Shown: positions 26,085 to 34,985 of the stretch, piece after piece | How positions within the stretch are numbered: the first letter of the stretch is position 1 | How the letters are laid out: every line of letters begins with the position of its first letter | NCBI GenBank assembly: GCA_023663465.1 | Contig: JAMPHJ010000010.1 | Span: forward strand, 1-43,691 | Reading direction: 5' to 3' | Origin: Muribaculaceae bacterium | GTDB lineage: Bacteria > Bacillota > Clostridia > Lachnospirales > Lachnospiraceae | DNA length: 43,691 bases | Position numbers and translations under genes: made by a program | The notes under the pieces: model-generated | The model's input: only the letters and a program-made list of their open reading frames with translations | The model's database searches: none | Told to the model about the DNA's origin: nothing

Positions 26085-27473
26085 TTAGAAATCAAATTTA
26101 TCCGCAAAGTAAGCGTCCAATTCCGCAATCGCCACGCGTTCCTGCTCCATAGAGTCACGGAATCTGACTGTTACACACTTATCCGTCTCGGAATCAAAAT
26201 CGTATGTAACGCAGAAAGGCGTCCCGATTTCATCCTGTCTTCTATAACGTTTTCCGATATTGCCCCTGTCGTCAAATTCGCAGTTATACTTTTTGGACAA
26301 TGCCGTAAAGACTTGCTCCGCGCCTTCATTCAATTTCTTAGAAAGCGGCAGTACGCCAATTTTCACAGGCGCCAGCGCCGGATGGAAGTGCAGTACGGTA
26401 CGCACGTCCCCTTCCCCGATTTCCTCTTCGTCATAAGCTGCGCAGAGGAATGCTAAAACGACACGATCAGCGCCTAAAGACGGTTCAATAACATATGGTA
26501 TATATTTCTCATTCTTACTGTCGTCAAAATAGGACATGTCCTCGCCGGACGTATTCTGATGCTGCGTCAAGTCATAATCGGTTCTATCCGCAATTCCCCA
26601 CAGTTCGCCCCATCCAAAGGGGAACAGAAATTCAATATCCGTCGTGCCTTTAGAATAAAAGCAAAGCTCTTCCGGCGAATGGTCGCGCAATCTCATCTCT
26701 TCCTCTTTCATGCCAAGGGAAAGCAGCCAGTCGCGGCAGAATCCGCGCCAATACTGGAACCATTCTAAGTCCGTTCCCGGTTCGCAGAAAAATTCCAGCT
26801 CCATTTGCTCAAATTCCCTTGTACGGAAGGTAAAGTTACCGGGTGTAATCTCATTCCGGAAAGATTTTCCGATCTGTCCGATGCCGAATGGAATTTTTTT
26901 ACGGGAAGTTCTCTGGACATTCTTAAAATTCACAAAAATACCCTGCGCTGTCTCCGGTCTTAAATAAACCGTATTCTTCGCATCTTCCGTAACGCCCTGG
27001 AAGGTCTTAAACATTAAGTTAAACTGTCTGATGTCCGTAAAATTGTGTTTCCCGCAGGTCGGGCAGGGAATCTTATTTTCCTCTACAAAATCTTTCATCT
27101 GCTGCTGGGTCCATGCGTCTACGGACTCTTGTAACGTGATGCCGTTTTTCTCGGCATAATCTTCTATCAACTGATCTGCACGGAAGCGTTCATGACATTC
27201 TTTACAGTCCATCAAGGGGTCTGAAAATCCGCCTAGATGCCCCGATGCGACCCAGGTCTGGGGATTCATCAGAATCGCGCAGTCCACGCCCACATTATAG
27301 GGATTTTCCATGACAAACTTCTGCCACCATGCCTTTTTCACATTATTCTTCAATTCAACGCCTAAATTTCCATAGTCCCATGTATTGGCAAGACCTCCGT
27401 AAATTTCCGAGCCGGGATAGACAAACCCTCTTGCCTTCGCCAGCGCTACAATTTTTTCCATCGTCTTTTCCAT
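26085..27473 (-). CDS. glyS: Glycine--tRNA ligase (homodimeric class II type)
   Basis: 462 residues, the single-subunit GlyQS type rather than the alpha2-beta2 enzyme. Class II motifs: [43 protein letters not shown] (motif 2) and the motif 3 region [15 protein letters not shown]. Two CxxC pairs ([15 protein letters not shown]) could bind zinc. A C-terminal anticodon-binding domain is present. GGAAGGAG lies about 9-12 bases before the ATG. It is preceded by the lipoprotein gene at 58 bp and followed by alaS. No T-box is visible in the short leader, unlike many Firmicutes glyS genes. Confidence 0.97.
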   Translation of the reverse strand: MEKTMEKIVALAKARGFVYPGSEIYGGLANTWDYGNLGVELKNNVKKAWWQKFVMENPYNVGVDCAILMNPQTWVASGHLGGFSDPLMDCKECHERFRADQLIEDYAEKNGITLQESVDAWTQQQMKDFVEENKIPCPTCGKHNFTDIRQFNLMFKTFQGVTEDAKNTVYLRPETAQGIFVNFKNVQRTSRKKIPFGIGQIGKSFRNEITPGNFTFRTREFEQMELEFFCEPGTDLEWFQYWRGFCRDWLLSLGMKEEEMRLRDHSPEELCFYSKGTTDIEFLFPFGWGELWGIADRTDYDLTQHQNTSGEDMSYFDDSKNEKYIPYVIEPSLGADRVVLAFLCAAYDEEEIGEGDVRTVLHFHPALAPVKIGVLPLSKKLNEGAEQVFTALSKKYNCEFDDRGNIGKRYRRQDEIGTPFCVTYDFDSETDKCVTVRFRDSMEQERVAIAELDAYFADKFDF

Positions 27474-27531
27474 GTTTTATCTTACTCCTTCCTCGTCATC
27501 GTTTTCCTGTCTTTTGAAGCTTTTCGTATTC

Positions 27532-28128
27532 TTATTGAAATACGATATAGGATAACACTGTCTCTTCCCCCGCCGTAATCGCGGCGTCTTTTTTCCCGGA
27601 AATGGTTACGTTCGCGCTGGTATACAGAATCTTATCATATACATTGACATTCAGCGCCTCGCCCGCCGCCGTCTGTATAATCAGAATATGATTATCCGAA
27701 ATGGCTGCGATATCTTCATCGGTCATATCCGTCCCGTTATCCGACTGAATACTTTTCAAAGAATATCCCTGTGCGTATGCCTGTGCAACTGTTCCGCTAA
27801 AGAGCTCCCTGTTGTTAAAATCCGTATAATCCGTTCCCGTCTTATATGCCATCTGCACAACAATGGTTCCGTCTTTTTCCTCCACCGACTTACAGACGAT
27901 ATTGTCTGCCCCGTCGCTGTAGCGCCCAACCTTGTCCTGCGTCATGGCGGCAAGCTCTTCCACGTCATAGTAATTGCGTTCAAACTGTTCCACAATCGTC
28001 TGCGTAATTTCCCCGTTCTTCTGAATGGATACTGTACTGCCCTCAGGATAGGATTTCCCCAAGCTGCCGCAGCCAGACACTATCCATGCGACTGACATTA
28101 TCATAAGTAGCTGTTTCCACTTTCGCAT
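27532..28128 (-). CDS. Predicted lipoprotein of unknown function
   Basis: 198 residues from the ATG at 28128, 7 bases after CCGGAGG. The N-terminus MRKWKQLLMIMSVAWIVSGC is a lipoprotein signal with lipobox VSGC; mature protein would start at C20. The remaining ~180 residues (SVSIQKNGEITQTIVEQF... VTISGKKDAAITAGEETVLSYIVF) look like a small alpha/beta domain with no recognised family. It probably sits on the outer face of the membrane. It is first after a TTGAAA-17-TATAAT promoter and runs into glyS. Confidence 0.82.
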   Translation of the reverse strand: MRKWKQLLMIMSVAWIVSGCGSLGKSYPEGSTVSIQKNGEITQTIVEQFERNYYDVEELAAMTQDKVGRYSDGADNIVCKSVEEKDGTIVVQMAYKTGTDYTDFNNRELFSGTVAQAYAQGYSLKSIQSDNGTDMTDEDIAAISDNHILIIQTAAGEALNVNVYDKILYTSANVTISGKKDAAITAGEETVLSYIVFQ

Positions 28129-28174
28129 AATTTTTCCTCCGGAGCTTATTATAACCGCTAACATACTGCCTTAC

Positions 28175-28203
28175 ATTATATCCGACTTATCTTGGATTTT
28201 CAA
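28175..28203 (-). promoter_or_regulatory. Promoter of lipoprotein-glyS-alaS transcript
   Basis: Minus strand: -35 TTGAAA (28198-28203), 17 bp, -10 TATAAT (28175-28180). A second TATAAT lies about 20 bp downstream, without a good -35. Confidence 0.85.
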
Positions 28204-28231
28204 CACTGAATATTGACAAATACGACGGTTC

Positions 28232-28879
28232 CTACAAATTCTCCACAATCTCCAGACTCTTGAAAGACTTGTCCAGATACCGCTTCCTGTAATCGTCGGC
28301 TATCCCTTTCAGCTGTAAGAGCACGGTGTCCGTTACCGTAAACGTATACAATTTTTCTACGGGAGCCGTCATGATGTAATGCACCGCGTATTCGGTAGAC
28401 GTCTCAAAATTGCCTTTCCCTGGCATTCCGGGAAATTCCCCGTTTAAAACCATCGCCTTCATCTCAAATATGTACCGCACTAACTGATTCGGAAGTTTCT
28501 CATGCATCAGCGCCCGAAGCGACTGATAGAGAAGTTTCAGCATCTCTTTGTCATCGTTATTTTCCCGCGTATAGTAATCCATTACTTCCAGAAAATACAT
28601 GCCATAATATGCGCCTTCAAAATCCGAGCGCAGCCCCTCAAAATAATTACTGATATCGGCGTCCACCAGATTATAAGAAGTCCTTCCCACATATAATTTA
28701 AATTTTCCAAAAGAAAAGGGATTGGCAGGAGCAAGCAGTCTGCTTCCCTGCCTTCTGGCGCCCTTTGCAAATGCGGAAATCTTTCCCCTTTCTTTTGTCA
28801 AAATAACCACTCTTTTATCATATTCGCCAATTGGTTCAGCCTTTAAAATCATTCCCGTCATCTCGATATATTCCTGCAT
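28232..28879 (-). CDS. recO: DNA repair protein RecO
   Basis: 215 residues from the ATG at 28879 (MQEYIEMTGMILKAEPIGEYDKRVVILTKERGKISAFAKGARR), 10 bases after AGGAG; the frame is open to 28912. The N-terminal OB fold is followed by a helical C-terminal domain. RecO helps load RecA on single-stranded DNA with RecF/RecR. The protein is shorter than many RecO proteins (~240-250) and lacks their zinc-binding CxxC pairs; the corresponding region reads GEFPGMPGKGNFETS. The last gene in the M16C-DUF4349-era-yqzL-recO series; its start lies inside the yqzL coding region. Confidence 0.93.
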   Translation of the reverse strand: MQEYIEMTGMILKAEPIGEYDKRVVILTKERGKISAFAKGARRQGSRLLAPANPFSFGKFKLYVGRTSYNLVDADISNYFEGLRSDFEGAYYGMYFLEVMDYYTRENNDDKEMLKLLYQSLRALMHEKLPNQLVRYIFEMKAMVLNGEFPGMPGKGNFETSTEYAVHYIMTAPVEKLYTFTVTDTVLLQLKGIADDYRKRYLDKSFKSLEIVENL

Positions 28880-29021
28880 GAGAATGTTCTCCTGACTCAT
28901 CTTCCCCGGCATTTACCTGCAATCTGCCGTTTTTTGCCTCTCTTTGCGCGTTCCTGTATGACAAAAAATCACTTACGCTTCCCGTCATCAGAAATCTATC
29001 CCAGTAATTTATTTCCTTCAT
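28836..29021 (-). CDS. YqzL-like small protein
   Basis: 61 residues from the ATG at 29021, 6 bases after AGGGGG. It begins MKEINYWDRFLMTGSVSDFLSYR, matching the short W..F..TG....YL pattern of YqzL proteins, which are encoded just before recO in Firmicutes. The C-terminal ~17 residues overlap the start of recO by 44 bp in another frame. The function is unknown. The overlap suggests coupled translation; the tail may be a late addition, as YqzL of Bacillus is about 47 residues. Confidence 0.75.
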   Translation of the reverse strand: MKEINYWDRFLMTGSVSDFLSYRNAQREAKNGRLQVNAGEDESGEHSHAGIYRDDGNDFKG

Positions 29022-29074
29022 CTTCAGCCCCCTAATCAACGATATGCTATTAGGGTTTGCGTTTTTCTTTTTTT

Positions 29075-30007
29075 CTATTCGGAATCCTTGGGATTATATC
29101 CGAAATTTTTTAGGAGAAAATCGCTGTCTCGCCAGTCTTTTTTTACCTTGACCCAGAGCTTTAAATTTACCTGAAAACCGACTAAATCCTCGATATCACG
29201 CCGGGCGAGCGTCCCGATTTTTTTAAGCATCTGTCCCTGCTTTCCGATGATGATTCCCTTGTGGGAGTCCCGCTCGCAGATAATGGTCGCCTCCACGTCC
29301 ATGATTTGCTTCCTCCTATGCATGGACTCAATGGTTACAGCGACACCATGAGGAATTTCATCTTCCAGACATTTTAAGGCTTTCTCCCTGATTAACTCCG
29401 CCGCAATCTGCCGGATTGGCTGGTCGGTCACGGTATCCTCGTCATAAAAGGGATGCCCGCAAGGCAGATATTTCATAATCGTCGCCGCCAGGTCATCCGT
29501 ACCATATCCCTTTAATGCCGATACAGGCACGATTTCCGCAAAGTCCATCTGCTTCCTGTATGTATCAATATAAATGAGAATCTCGTCTTTCTTGATGGTA
29601 TCTATCTTATTGATTACAAGAATAACAGGTGTTTTTATTTTCTTCAGCAGTTCCAGGATATGCTGCTCCCCCGCGCCTATATAAGTCGTCGGCTCCACCA
29701 GCCATAGCACGACGTCCACTTCCGTAAGCGTCCGTTCGGCTGCATTGACCATATAGTTGCCAAGTTTATTCTTCGCTTTATGAATCCCTGGCGTATCCAG
29801 AAACACAATCTGTCCTTCTTCGGAAGTATAGACAGTCTGAATCTTATTCCTTGTGGTCTGCGGTTTATCGGAAGTGATGGCGATTTTCTGTCCAATCAGA
29901 TTATTCATCAGCGTGGATTTTCCCACGTTAGGTCTTCCGATTAGCGTTGCAAAGCCCGCTTTATATTCTGTGTTTTTTTCTTCCATAGTCCTGTTTCCGT
30001 CTTCCAT
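29075..30007 (-). CDS. era: GTPase Era
   Basis: 310 residues from the ATG at 30007 (AAAGG 5 bases upstream). An ATG at 29986 gives a more typical N-terminus, and a GTG at 30034 is also open. GTPase motifs: GRPNVGKST (G1), DTPGIHK (G3), NKID (G4) and SALKG (G5). A C-terminal KH domain carries GIIIGKQGQMLKKIG. Era binds the 3' end of 16S rRNA and is needed for 30S maturation. It lies 44 bp after the DUF4349 gene. The segment carrying its RBS and start is one unit of a 28-bp tandem duplication. Confidence 0.96.
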   Translation of the reverse strand: MEDGNRTMEEKNTEYKAGFATLIGRPNVGKSTLMNNLIGQKIAITSDKPQTTRNKIQTVYTSEEGQIVFLDTPGIHKAKNKLGNYMVNAAERTLTEVDVVLWLVEPTTYIGAGEQHILELLKKIKTPVILVINKIDTIKKDEILIYIDTYRKQMDFAEIVPVSALKGYGTDDLAATIMKYLPCGHPFYDEDTVTDQPIRQIAAELIREKALKCLEDEIPHGVAVTIESMHRRKQIMDVEATIICERDSHKGIIIGKQGQMLKKIGTLARRDIEDLVGFQVNLKLWVKVKKDWRDSDFLLKNFGYNPKDSE

Positions 30008-30059
30008 TTTTACCTTTCTTTTTCTATTCCGCACTTTTATGCCTTTCTTCTCTATTCCG
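30005..30059. repeat. 28-bp tandem duplication between DUF4349 gene and era
   Basis: Two adjacent units (30005-30031 and 30032-30059) share, on the minus strand, CGGAATAGA.AA.AAAGG. The upstream unit contains the DUF4349 stop TAG; the downstream unit supplies the era RBS and start codon. Confidence 0.75.
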
Positions 30060-31194
30060 GTCTACCCGGTTCAGTTCTCTCTGCTTTCCCGTCTTGCGCT
30101 CCTACAACAGTTGATTCTGGCATGGCTGAGCGGGGCATGTTTGGACCTGGCATAGTTGATCCTGGCATGACTCTTTCATTATATAACGTCTGTTCTTTTA
30201 TTGCCGCTTCGTGTTTGATTCTCTCTGTTCTGCGTTTTATCTTCTTTAGCGCCATTCTAAACAGGATAAAGGCGATAATGAGTATGACAGCCCAGATAAC
30301 AATATAGGGGCTATTCACCACAAAGCTGACGAAACCGTTTTCTACATCCCTGCCGATACGATAAAGTGTCTCGCCAAAACCGTTTCTGATTCTGTCCCCG
30401 ATTGTGACTTCTTCTACTACCGTCATCCTCTCCACTTCCTGAATGTTTAAATTCACCGTACTATATTCAATCAGGTTACTCAAGGTACGAAGTTGGGATT
30501 CCATGCTTTCTAACTCATAACGCACGTTAGACAGTCTCTGTTCGATGGCAATGATATCTTCTATCGTTTCCGCCCTTTCCAACAATTCCAGTAGCCGCTC
30601 CTGTTCGGTGGTAAGCGCCTTCTTATGGCTTTCTAAGTCCACATATTGCAGGGTAACATCCTCTACCCGTTCTTCCTTATTGGTAATATTGGACGCTTCC
30701 CCGACCTTTAAGACAAACTCTTCTAACTTCTCTACCGGAATCCGGATCTGTAAACTTGCGCTGCGTTTTTCCTCATAAACCGAATACATGCTGCCGTTAT
30801 ATTGATACTGATATTCAATATACCCGCCCAGCGCCGCAATCTGCTTTTCCAAATTGGCTATCAAGGTATCATAGTCCTGCGTCTCAACCTGTAAATCTAC
30901 GGTCTTAATCAGCTTCCGCCCGGATTCTTGCGCCGCTTCTTCTACATTCCCAGACTCTGTTTCCATTTCCTGCGTATAAGTTTCATCCATAACAGCATCT
31001 TCATACATTCCGGCATCCGCCGTCGCGCCGGACGCCAAGTAAGATGCGGTATCCGCCACATCATAGGCGCCTGCATCGTCATAAGCCGCTTCATTGTAAA
31101 CACTGCCGCCGCTGCTTCCGCACCCACAATTAATAACAGATGTTACTAAAAGAGCTGCCAACACCCGCCATTTTGCCCTGTCCTGCTTGTTCAT
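30052..31194 (-). CDS. DUF4349 lipoprotein with C-terminal membrane anchor
   Basis: 380 residues from the ATG at 31194, 7 bases after GGGAGG. A lipoprotein-like signal ends in SVINCGCGSSGG. After an acidic, alanine/tyrosine-rich linker comes the DUF4349 region (RKLIKTVDLQVETQDYDTLIANLEKQIAALGGYIE), a coiled coil (about residues 190-250) and a membrane helix (YIVIWAVILIIAFILF) near 310. The tail is basic and then proline/methionine-rich, with about four 5-residue repeats (MPGST, MPGPN, MPRSA, MPEST). The role of the family is not established. It lies 53 bp after the M16C gene. Confidence 0.88.
   Translation of the reverse strand: MNKQDRAKWRVLAALLVTSVINCGCGSSGGSVYNEAAYDDAGAYDVADTASYLASGATADAGMYEDAVMDETYTQEMETESGNVEEAAQESGRKLIKTVDLQVETQDYDTLIANLEKQIAALGGYIEYQYQYNGSMYSVYEEKRSASLQIRIPVEKLEEFVLKVGEASNITNKEERVEDVTLQYVDLESHKKALTTEQERLLELLERAETIEDIIAIEQRLSNVRYELESMESQLRTLSNLIEYSTVNLNIQEVERMTVVEEVTIGDRIRNGFGETLYRIGRDVENGFVSFVVNSPYIVIWAVILIIAFILFRMALKKIKRRTERIKHEAAIKEQTLYNERVMPGSTMPGPNMPRSAMPESTVVGAQDGKAERTEPGRPE
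30110..30169. repeat. 15-bp tandem repeat, four units, in DUF4349 C-terminus
   Basis: Plus-strand units GTTGATTCTGGCATG, GCTGAGCGGGGCATG, TTTGGACCTGGCATA and GTTGATCCTGGCATG lie head to tail. They keep frame and encode five-residue MP-x-x repeats. Confidence 0.85.
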
Positions 31195-31247
31195 AATCTT
31201 TCCTCCCGTTTTCTCTGCCATTGTCCCGTATCTTCCTCCGCCTGGCC

Positions 31248-34169
31248 TCAATGGAATAAATACTCCGTTTCCCCAAACAATTCTTTTTCCTTCGCAATTT
31301 TCTCTTCATTTCCGACAACGCACAGGCAGTTATCCTCCATAAAGGCGCGGATATATTCCGCCAATCCCCGGATGGTCTCCGGTGTGGCGGCAAGCAGTTC
31401 ATCCCGCTCTTTCTGCACCTGTTCATAAGAATAATGCGTCATATAGCCCGCCAAAGAATAGGTTCCTTTTGCGGAAGGCGTCATCGGCATATCCAGTTCG
31501 CTGATAGCGCCGATAATATACTGGGTCATCGTCCGTTCGTCGGCTTCAAAGCTTCCGATATAATCCGCCGCCTTCTCATAGATTTCTATCGTCTTTTCCA
31601 GATTCGGGTCCCTATAAGACACAAAAAAACTTTGCCCAGACTTTCCGAAATGGCACATGCAGCCATAAGCGCCACCCTTGACACGCACCTGGGTCCATAG
31701 ATAATCATAGCCCATCAGCACGTTCAAAACTTTGAGCGCGCCCGTATAAGGAAGCCCTTTCGTTTGGAAACTGCCCGCCCTGCATACATACTGTACCTGG
31801 GAAGAAGACATAAATCCTTCATTTCTTTGTTCAACTGCGGGCGCATATCTTTTCGTATCTATCGCTTCCGTATGCAGACTGTTACAAAAAGCGGCGATTA
31901 GCGTATCTATCTTTTCTAACCCTTCCTGTTGCGCCGTATAATCCATCATCAGATTTTCCGGTCTGAACAGACATACAGCAAGCTTCTTTAACTTCTCTTT
32001 CAAGGCGTCTTTTTGACCATCGAAATCTTCTTCCAGGCACTCTAACATCCGATAATATGAAATCCCGCTGACTTGATCCGCAATTGCCGCTGTCTCGGAT
32101 AGATAGGACAATGCCCGGATGGAAGCAAGGTTATGTCCCGCAGACATCATGCTCACCTGGGAGCGGGATTTTAGCTCCGAAACCAATTCTAGCAGCCGTT
32201 TCTCATCTTCAAATACCGAATGCATCACGATTTCTTCCACAAGCTTAAAAGCCGGTTCCAGATTCTCATACAGCGCCTTGACTTTGATTTCTAATGTCGC
32301 CGTATAGTTTTGCAGGTTTCCCGCGTCGATATAGGTATTGACCCCCTGGGAAATCCCACCCGTTACGATATTGATTTCATTAAATAATTCGCCATAGGTG
32401 TAATTTTCAGTATCCACAAGCCCCAGAATGGACTTTAATAGTCCCACATAGGGAAACAAATCTTCCGGCACCTGCCGCAAATCAAACATAAACCGCAGAT
32501 ACCCGATGCCGTTTGTAAAAATATCATGGTAAAGCAGCGTGGTATCGCCGGACTTTCTTTCATCATTGACATAGGGTTCGGCTTCTTTTTTCATATCCGC
32601 CCTTGTCAGCAGGGGAATCTTTTCCAAATCCTCCTTGGGACTCGGCTCTTCCTGATATTGCTTTAAGGCTTTGGTCTTTTCCACAATTTCTTCCAATTCC
32701 GCCGCAGACATGCCCGCTTTCTTCTCTGCAAGCATTTTTTCCAGTTCCCTGTCTTTCTTCCCGGTCAGTCCCTTCACCGGTTCCACGACGACAATTGTGC
32801 GATGGGAATTGTGTAATAGATGCTTCTGAATCAGTTTTTCATAGTAATCCGTATCGATATCCTGTTTTAAAACCTTATAAGTCTCATTTGCTTCCACATG
32901 CACAAAAGGCTTTTTATCATCATAAAGCCAGCTATCTAACATTTGCAGTCCGAATAGAAGCCCTTTCGGATAGGAGCCGAAATCCGCTTCCCGATACTTA
33001 AATTCATAATAGTTGACGCCCGCCCGCAGCGCCTTTTTATTTAATCCCTCTGTGGCAATCTCTTCTAACTTTTCTTCAATTATCTGCGTAAATTCTGCAA
33101 GCTGTTCTTTATTTGCACCTTTGGCGACGATGGAAAAATAAGGCTGCCTGATGCCGTTTTCATAAAAACTGTAAACGTCTTTTCCGATTCCTTTATCAAT
33201 CAACGCCTGTTTTAGAGGCGCGCCGGGTGCGGAACAGAGCACATAATCCAACACCTGGAAGGCAATATACTGCTCTTTGTCCAGATTGTCCCCGAAAGAA
33301 ACATTATAAGACAGATAGGTATTATCTTTCGTAGACTCACTGTCCATAATCGGGTATTCTTTATAAATCGTCACCGGCTTCTCAAAAGGGGGTTCGAGCG
33401 CCAGCCCGGAATCTACTTCCAGCGCATCATAAGCAGACAGATAAGCTTCATCCAGAAATTTCAACTGCTCTGCCATATCCATATCACCGTACAGATAAAG
33501 ATAACTATTGGACGGATGATAATATTTTTGATGGAAGGAAAGAAAATCTTCATAGGAAAGCTCTGGAATCACATCCGGATCTCCGCCCGATTCTACGGCA
33601 TAGGAAGTATGGGGATACAAGGAGTTCATGATTTCCCGCTCCAATACACTGTCCGGGGAAGAAAAAGCGCCCTTCATTTCATTATAAACGACACCGTTAA
33701 TCGTAAGCGCATCTTCCACGCTTTCCATCTCATAATGCCAGCCTTCCTGCCGGAAGATTTTCTCTTCCCGGTAAATATTCGGATGGAAAACGGCGTCTAA
33801 ATAGACGTCCATCAGGTTCCTGAAATCCTTATCATTACAGCTCGCCACCGGATATACTGTTTTATCCGGGTAAGTCATCGCATTTAGGAAGGTATTGAGA
33901 GAACCTTTCGCCAATTCGATAAAAGGATCCTTCACCGGAAACTTCCGGGAACCGCAGAGCACGCTATGCTCTATAATGTGCGCCACGCCCGTACTGTCTT
34001 TAGGCGGCGTCCGAAAACCGATATAAAATACTTTATTTTTATCATCATTGGATAAAAGAACGATTCTTGCTCCCGTCTTATTGTGTTTCATCAGACAGGC
34101 TGCCGAATTTAATTCTTTGATTTCCCTTTTTTCTAATAATGTATAAGCTTCTAATTGTTCCATCTGCAT
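31248..34169 (-). CDS. M16C family zinc peptidase (presequence-protease-like)
   Basis: 973 residues, the full double-domain length of this family. The inverted zinc motif HxxEH is H64-I-I-E-H68 in GVAHIIEHSVLCG, with the downstream acidic helix VVYNEMKGAFSSPDSVLE supplying the third ligand. The C-terminal half repeats the fold without the motif and contains the late RVKGGAYG.....SGQSFFVSYRDP segment that contacts substrate in relatives. Such enzymes degrade oligopeptides in a closed chamber. No signal peptide is seen, so it is probably cytosolic. It is first in a series ending with era-yqzL-recO. The ATG has only a weak, distant purine site (AAAGG). Confidence 0.94.
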   Translation of the reverse strand: MQMEQLEAYTLLEKREIKELNSAACLMKHNKTGARIVLLSNDDKNKVFYIGFRTPPKDSTGVAHIIEHSVLCGSRKFPVKDPFIELAKGSLNTFLNAMTYPDKTVYPVASCNDKDFRNLMDVYLDAVFHPNIYREEKIFRQEGWHYEMESVEDALTINGVVYNEMKGAFSSPDSVLEREIMNSLYPHTSYAVESGGDPDVIPELSYEDFLSFHQKYYHPSNSYLYLYGDMDMAEQLKFLDEAYLSAYDALEVDSGLALEPPFEKPVTIYKEYPIMDSESTKDNTYLSYNVSFGDNLDKEQYIAFQVLDYVLCSAPGAPLKQALIDKGIGKDVYSFYENGIRQPYFSIVAKGANKEQLAEFTQIIEEKLEEIATEGLNKKALRAGVNYYEFKYREADFGSYPKGLLFGLQMLDSWLYDDKKPFVHVEANETYKVLKQDIDTDYYEKLIQKHLLHNSHRTIVVVEPVKGLTGKKDRELEKMLAEKKAGMSAAELEEIVEKTKALKQYQEEPSPKEDLEKIPLLTRADMKKEAEPYVNDERKSGDTTLLYHDIFTNGIGYLRFMFDLRQVPEDLFPYVGLLKSILGLVDTENYTYGELFNEINIVTGGISQGVNTYIDAGNLQNYTATLEIKVKALYENLEPAFKLVEEIVMHSVFEDEKRLLELVSELKSRSQVSMMSAGHNLASIRALSYLSETAAIADQVSGISYYRMLECLEEDFDGQKDALKEKLKKLAVCLFRPENLMMDYTAQQEGLEKIDTLIAAFCNSLHTEAIDTKRYAPAVEQRNEGFMSSSQVQYVCRAGSFQTKGLPYTGALKVLNVLMGYDYLWTQVRVKGGAYGCMCHFGKSGQSFFVSYRDPNLEKTIEIYEKAADYIGSFEADERTMTQYIIGAISELDMPMTPSAKGTYSLAGYMTHYSYEQVQKERDELLAATPETIRGLAEYIRAFMEDNCLCVVGNEEKIAKEKELFGETEYLFH

Positions 34170-34225
34170 TTTCTAACCCATGCCTTTCCGTCATAATCTG
34201 CGTTATTTTTCTGATTATTTATCAG

Positions 34226-34241
34226 TATACTACCTAGTATA
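34226..34241. promoter_or_regulatory. Palindromic operator candidate over the M16C promoter -10
   Basis: TATACTACCTAGTATA consists of 7-bp perfect inverted arms around CC. The -10 hexamer of the minus-strand promoter is within the right arm. No candidate regulator is encoded beside it. Confidence 0.55.
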
Positions 34242-34264
34242 TCATTTCGCTTGAAATTTAGCAA
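34236..34264 (-). promoter_or_regulatory. Promoter of M16C-DUF4349-era-yqzL-recO
   Basis: Minus strand: -35 TTGCTA (34259-34264), 17 bp, -10 TATACT (34236-34241), about 65 bp upstream of the M16C start. Confidence 0.72.
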
Positions 34265-34299
34265 AGTTTCCTACAAGAAAATCGCTCCGGCGTGTGCAT

Positions 34300-34338
34300 A
34301 AAAGAACGGGCAAGAACAATGACTGCTCCTACCCGTTC
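34300..34338 (-). terminator. Terminator of the rhomboid-like/sigma-like operon
   Basis: Minus strand: GAACGGG ... CCCGTTC (34304-34338) with an inner 5-bp helix GAGCA/TGTTC separated by a small internal loop, followed by TTTTAT. The stretch 34339-34481 has no gene; it holds a small hairpin GTAAAA/TTTTAC (34342-34359) and is otherwise featureless. Confidence 0.8.
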
Positions 34339-34481
34339 AGTGTAAAAGGGGAATTTTACCTTAATTTGTGAAACAATGTCATTTTAACAGAAAAAAAAGA
34401 CGAAAGCAAGCGCATTTTGCGTTAAATAAATTGTAAGTTATCGCGTAAATTCTTGCAATCGCCAGTTTCTTACGACGATTT

Positions 34482-34985
34482 TTATACAGTAAACGCCATC
34501 ATGGACAGCTTGGAAAGAATAATTTCCTGTATTTTCACGCCTGCCGCCTTCTTCTGCGCCAGATTCATCTGCACAAATTCATGAAGCGGCATTACCCGGT
34601 TCTGATAACTTGTTTTTTCTTTTCCAAAAAGAGACTTTTTCTCAACAAGCAGGCAGATTTTTACTTTTGCCTTCAATTGCATATAGGTTTTATAGGAAAA
34701 CATATCCTGGGTCATATAATAAAACTGGCTTTCTAACGTGGTATCCGCCTGGGTATCTTTCATGATATAGTGTTCTATAATACTCTTTATCTTAAACGGC
34801 ACCATTTCATGCGCCAACAGCTCCGCATAACTATAGCGCGCGCCAAAATACAGGCTGCTTACATCCTGCATATAATATTTAAAATCATCATTGGTCTCTT
34901 CCACTGCCTGCTCTTTCGCTATTTCCTGCTCCATGCCGCTTCCTTCCATCCTATCCTGCGCTCTCGTTATCGTATCTTCACTCAT
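34482..34985 (-). CDS. Uncharacterised protein co-translated with the sigma-like protein
   Basis: 167 residues. The acidic first ~35 residues are probably disordered. The rest (FKYYMQDVSSLYFGARYSYAELLAHEMVPFKIKSIIEHYI...) looks helical with aromatic residues, and it ends hydrophobic (LSKLSMMAFTV) without a clear membrane segment. No known family recognised. Its ATG overlaps the stop of the sigma-like gene (ATGA), indicating tight translational coupling and perhaps a physical partnership. It is the last gene before an intrinsic terminator. Confidence 0.78.
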   Translation of the reverse strand: MSEDTITRAQDRMEGSGMEQEIAKEQAVEETNDDFKYYMQDVSSLYFGARYSYAELLAHEMVPFKIKSIIEHYIMKDTQADTTLESQFYYMTQDMFSYKTYMQLKAKVKICLLVEKKSLFGKEKTSYQNRVMPLHEFVQMNLAQKKAAGVKIQEIILSKLSMMAFTV

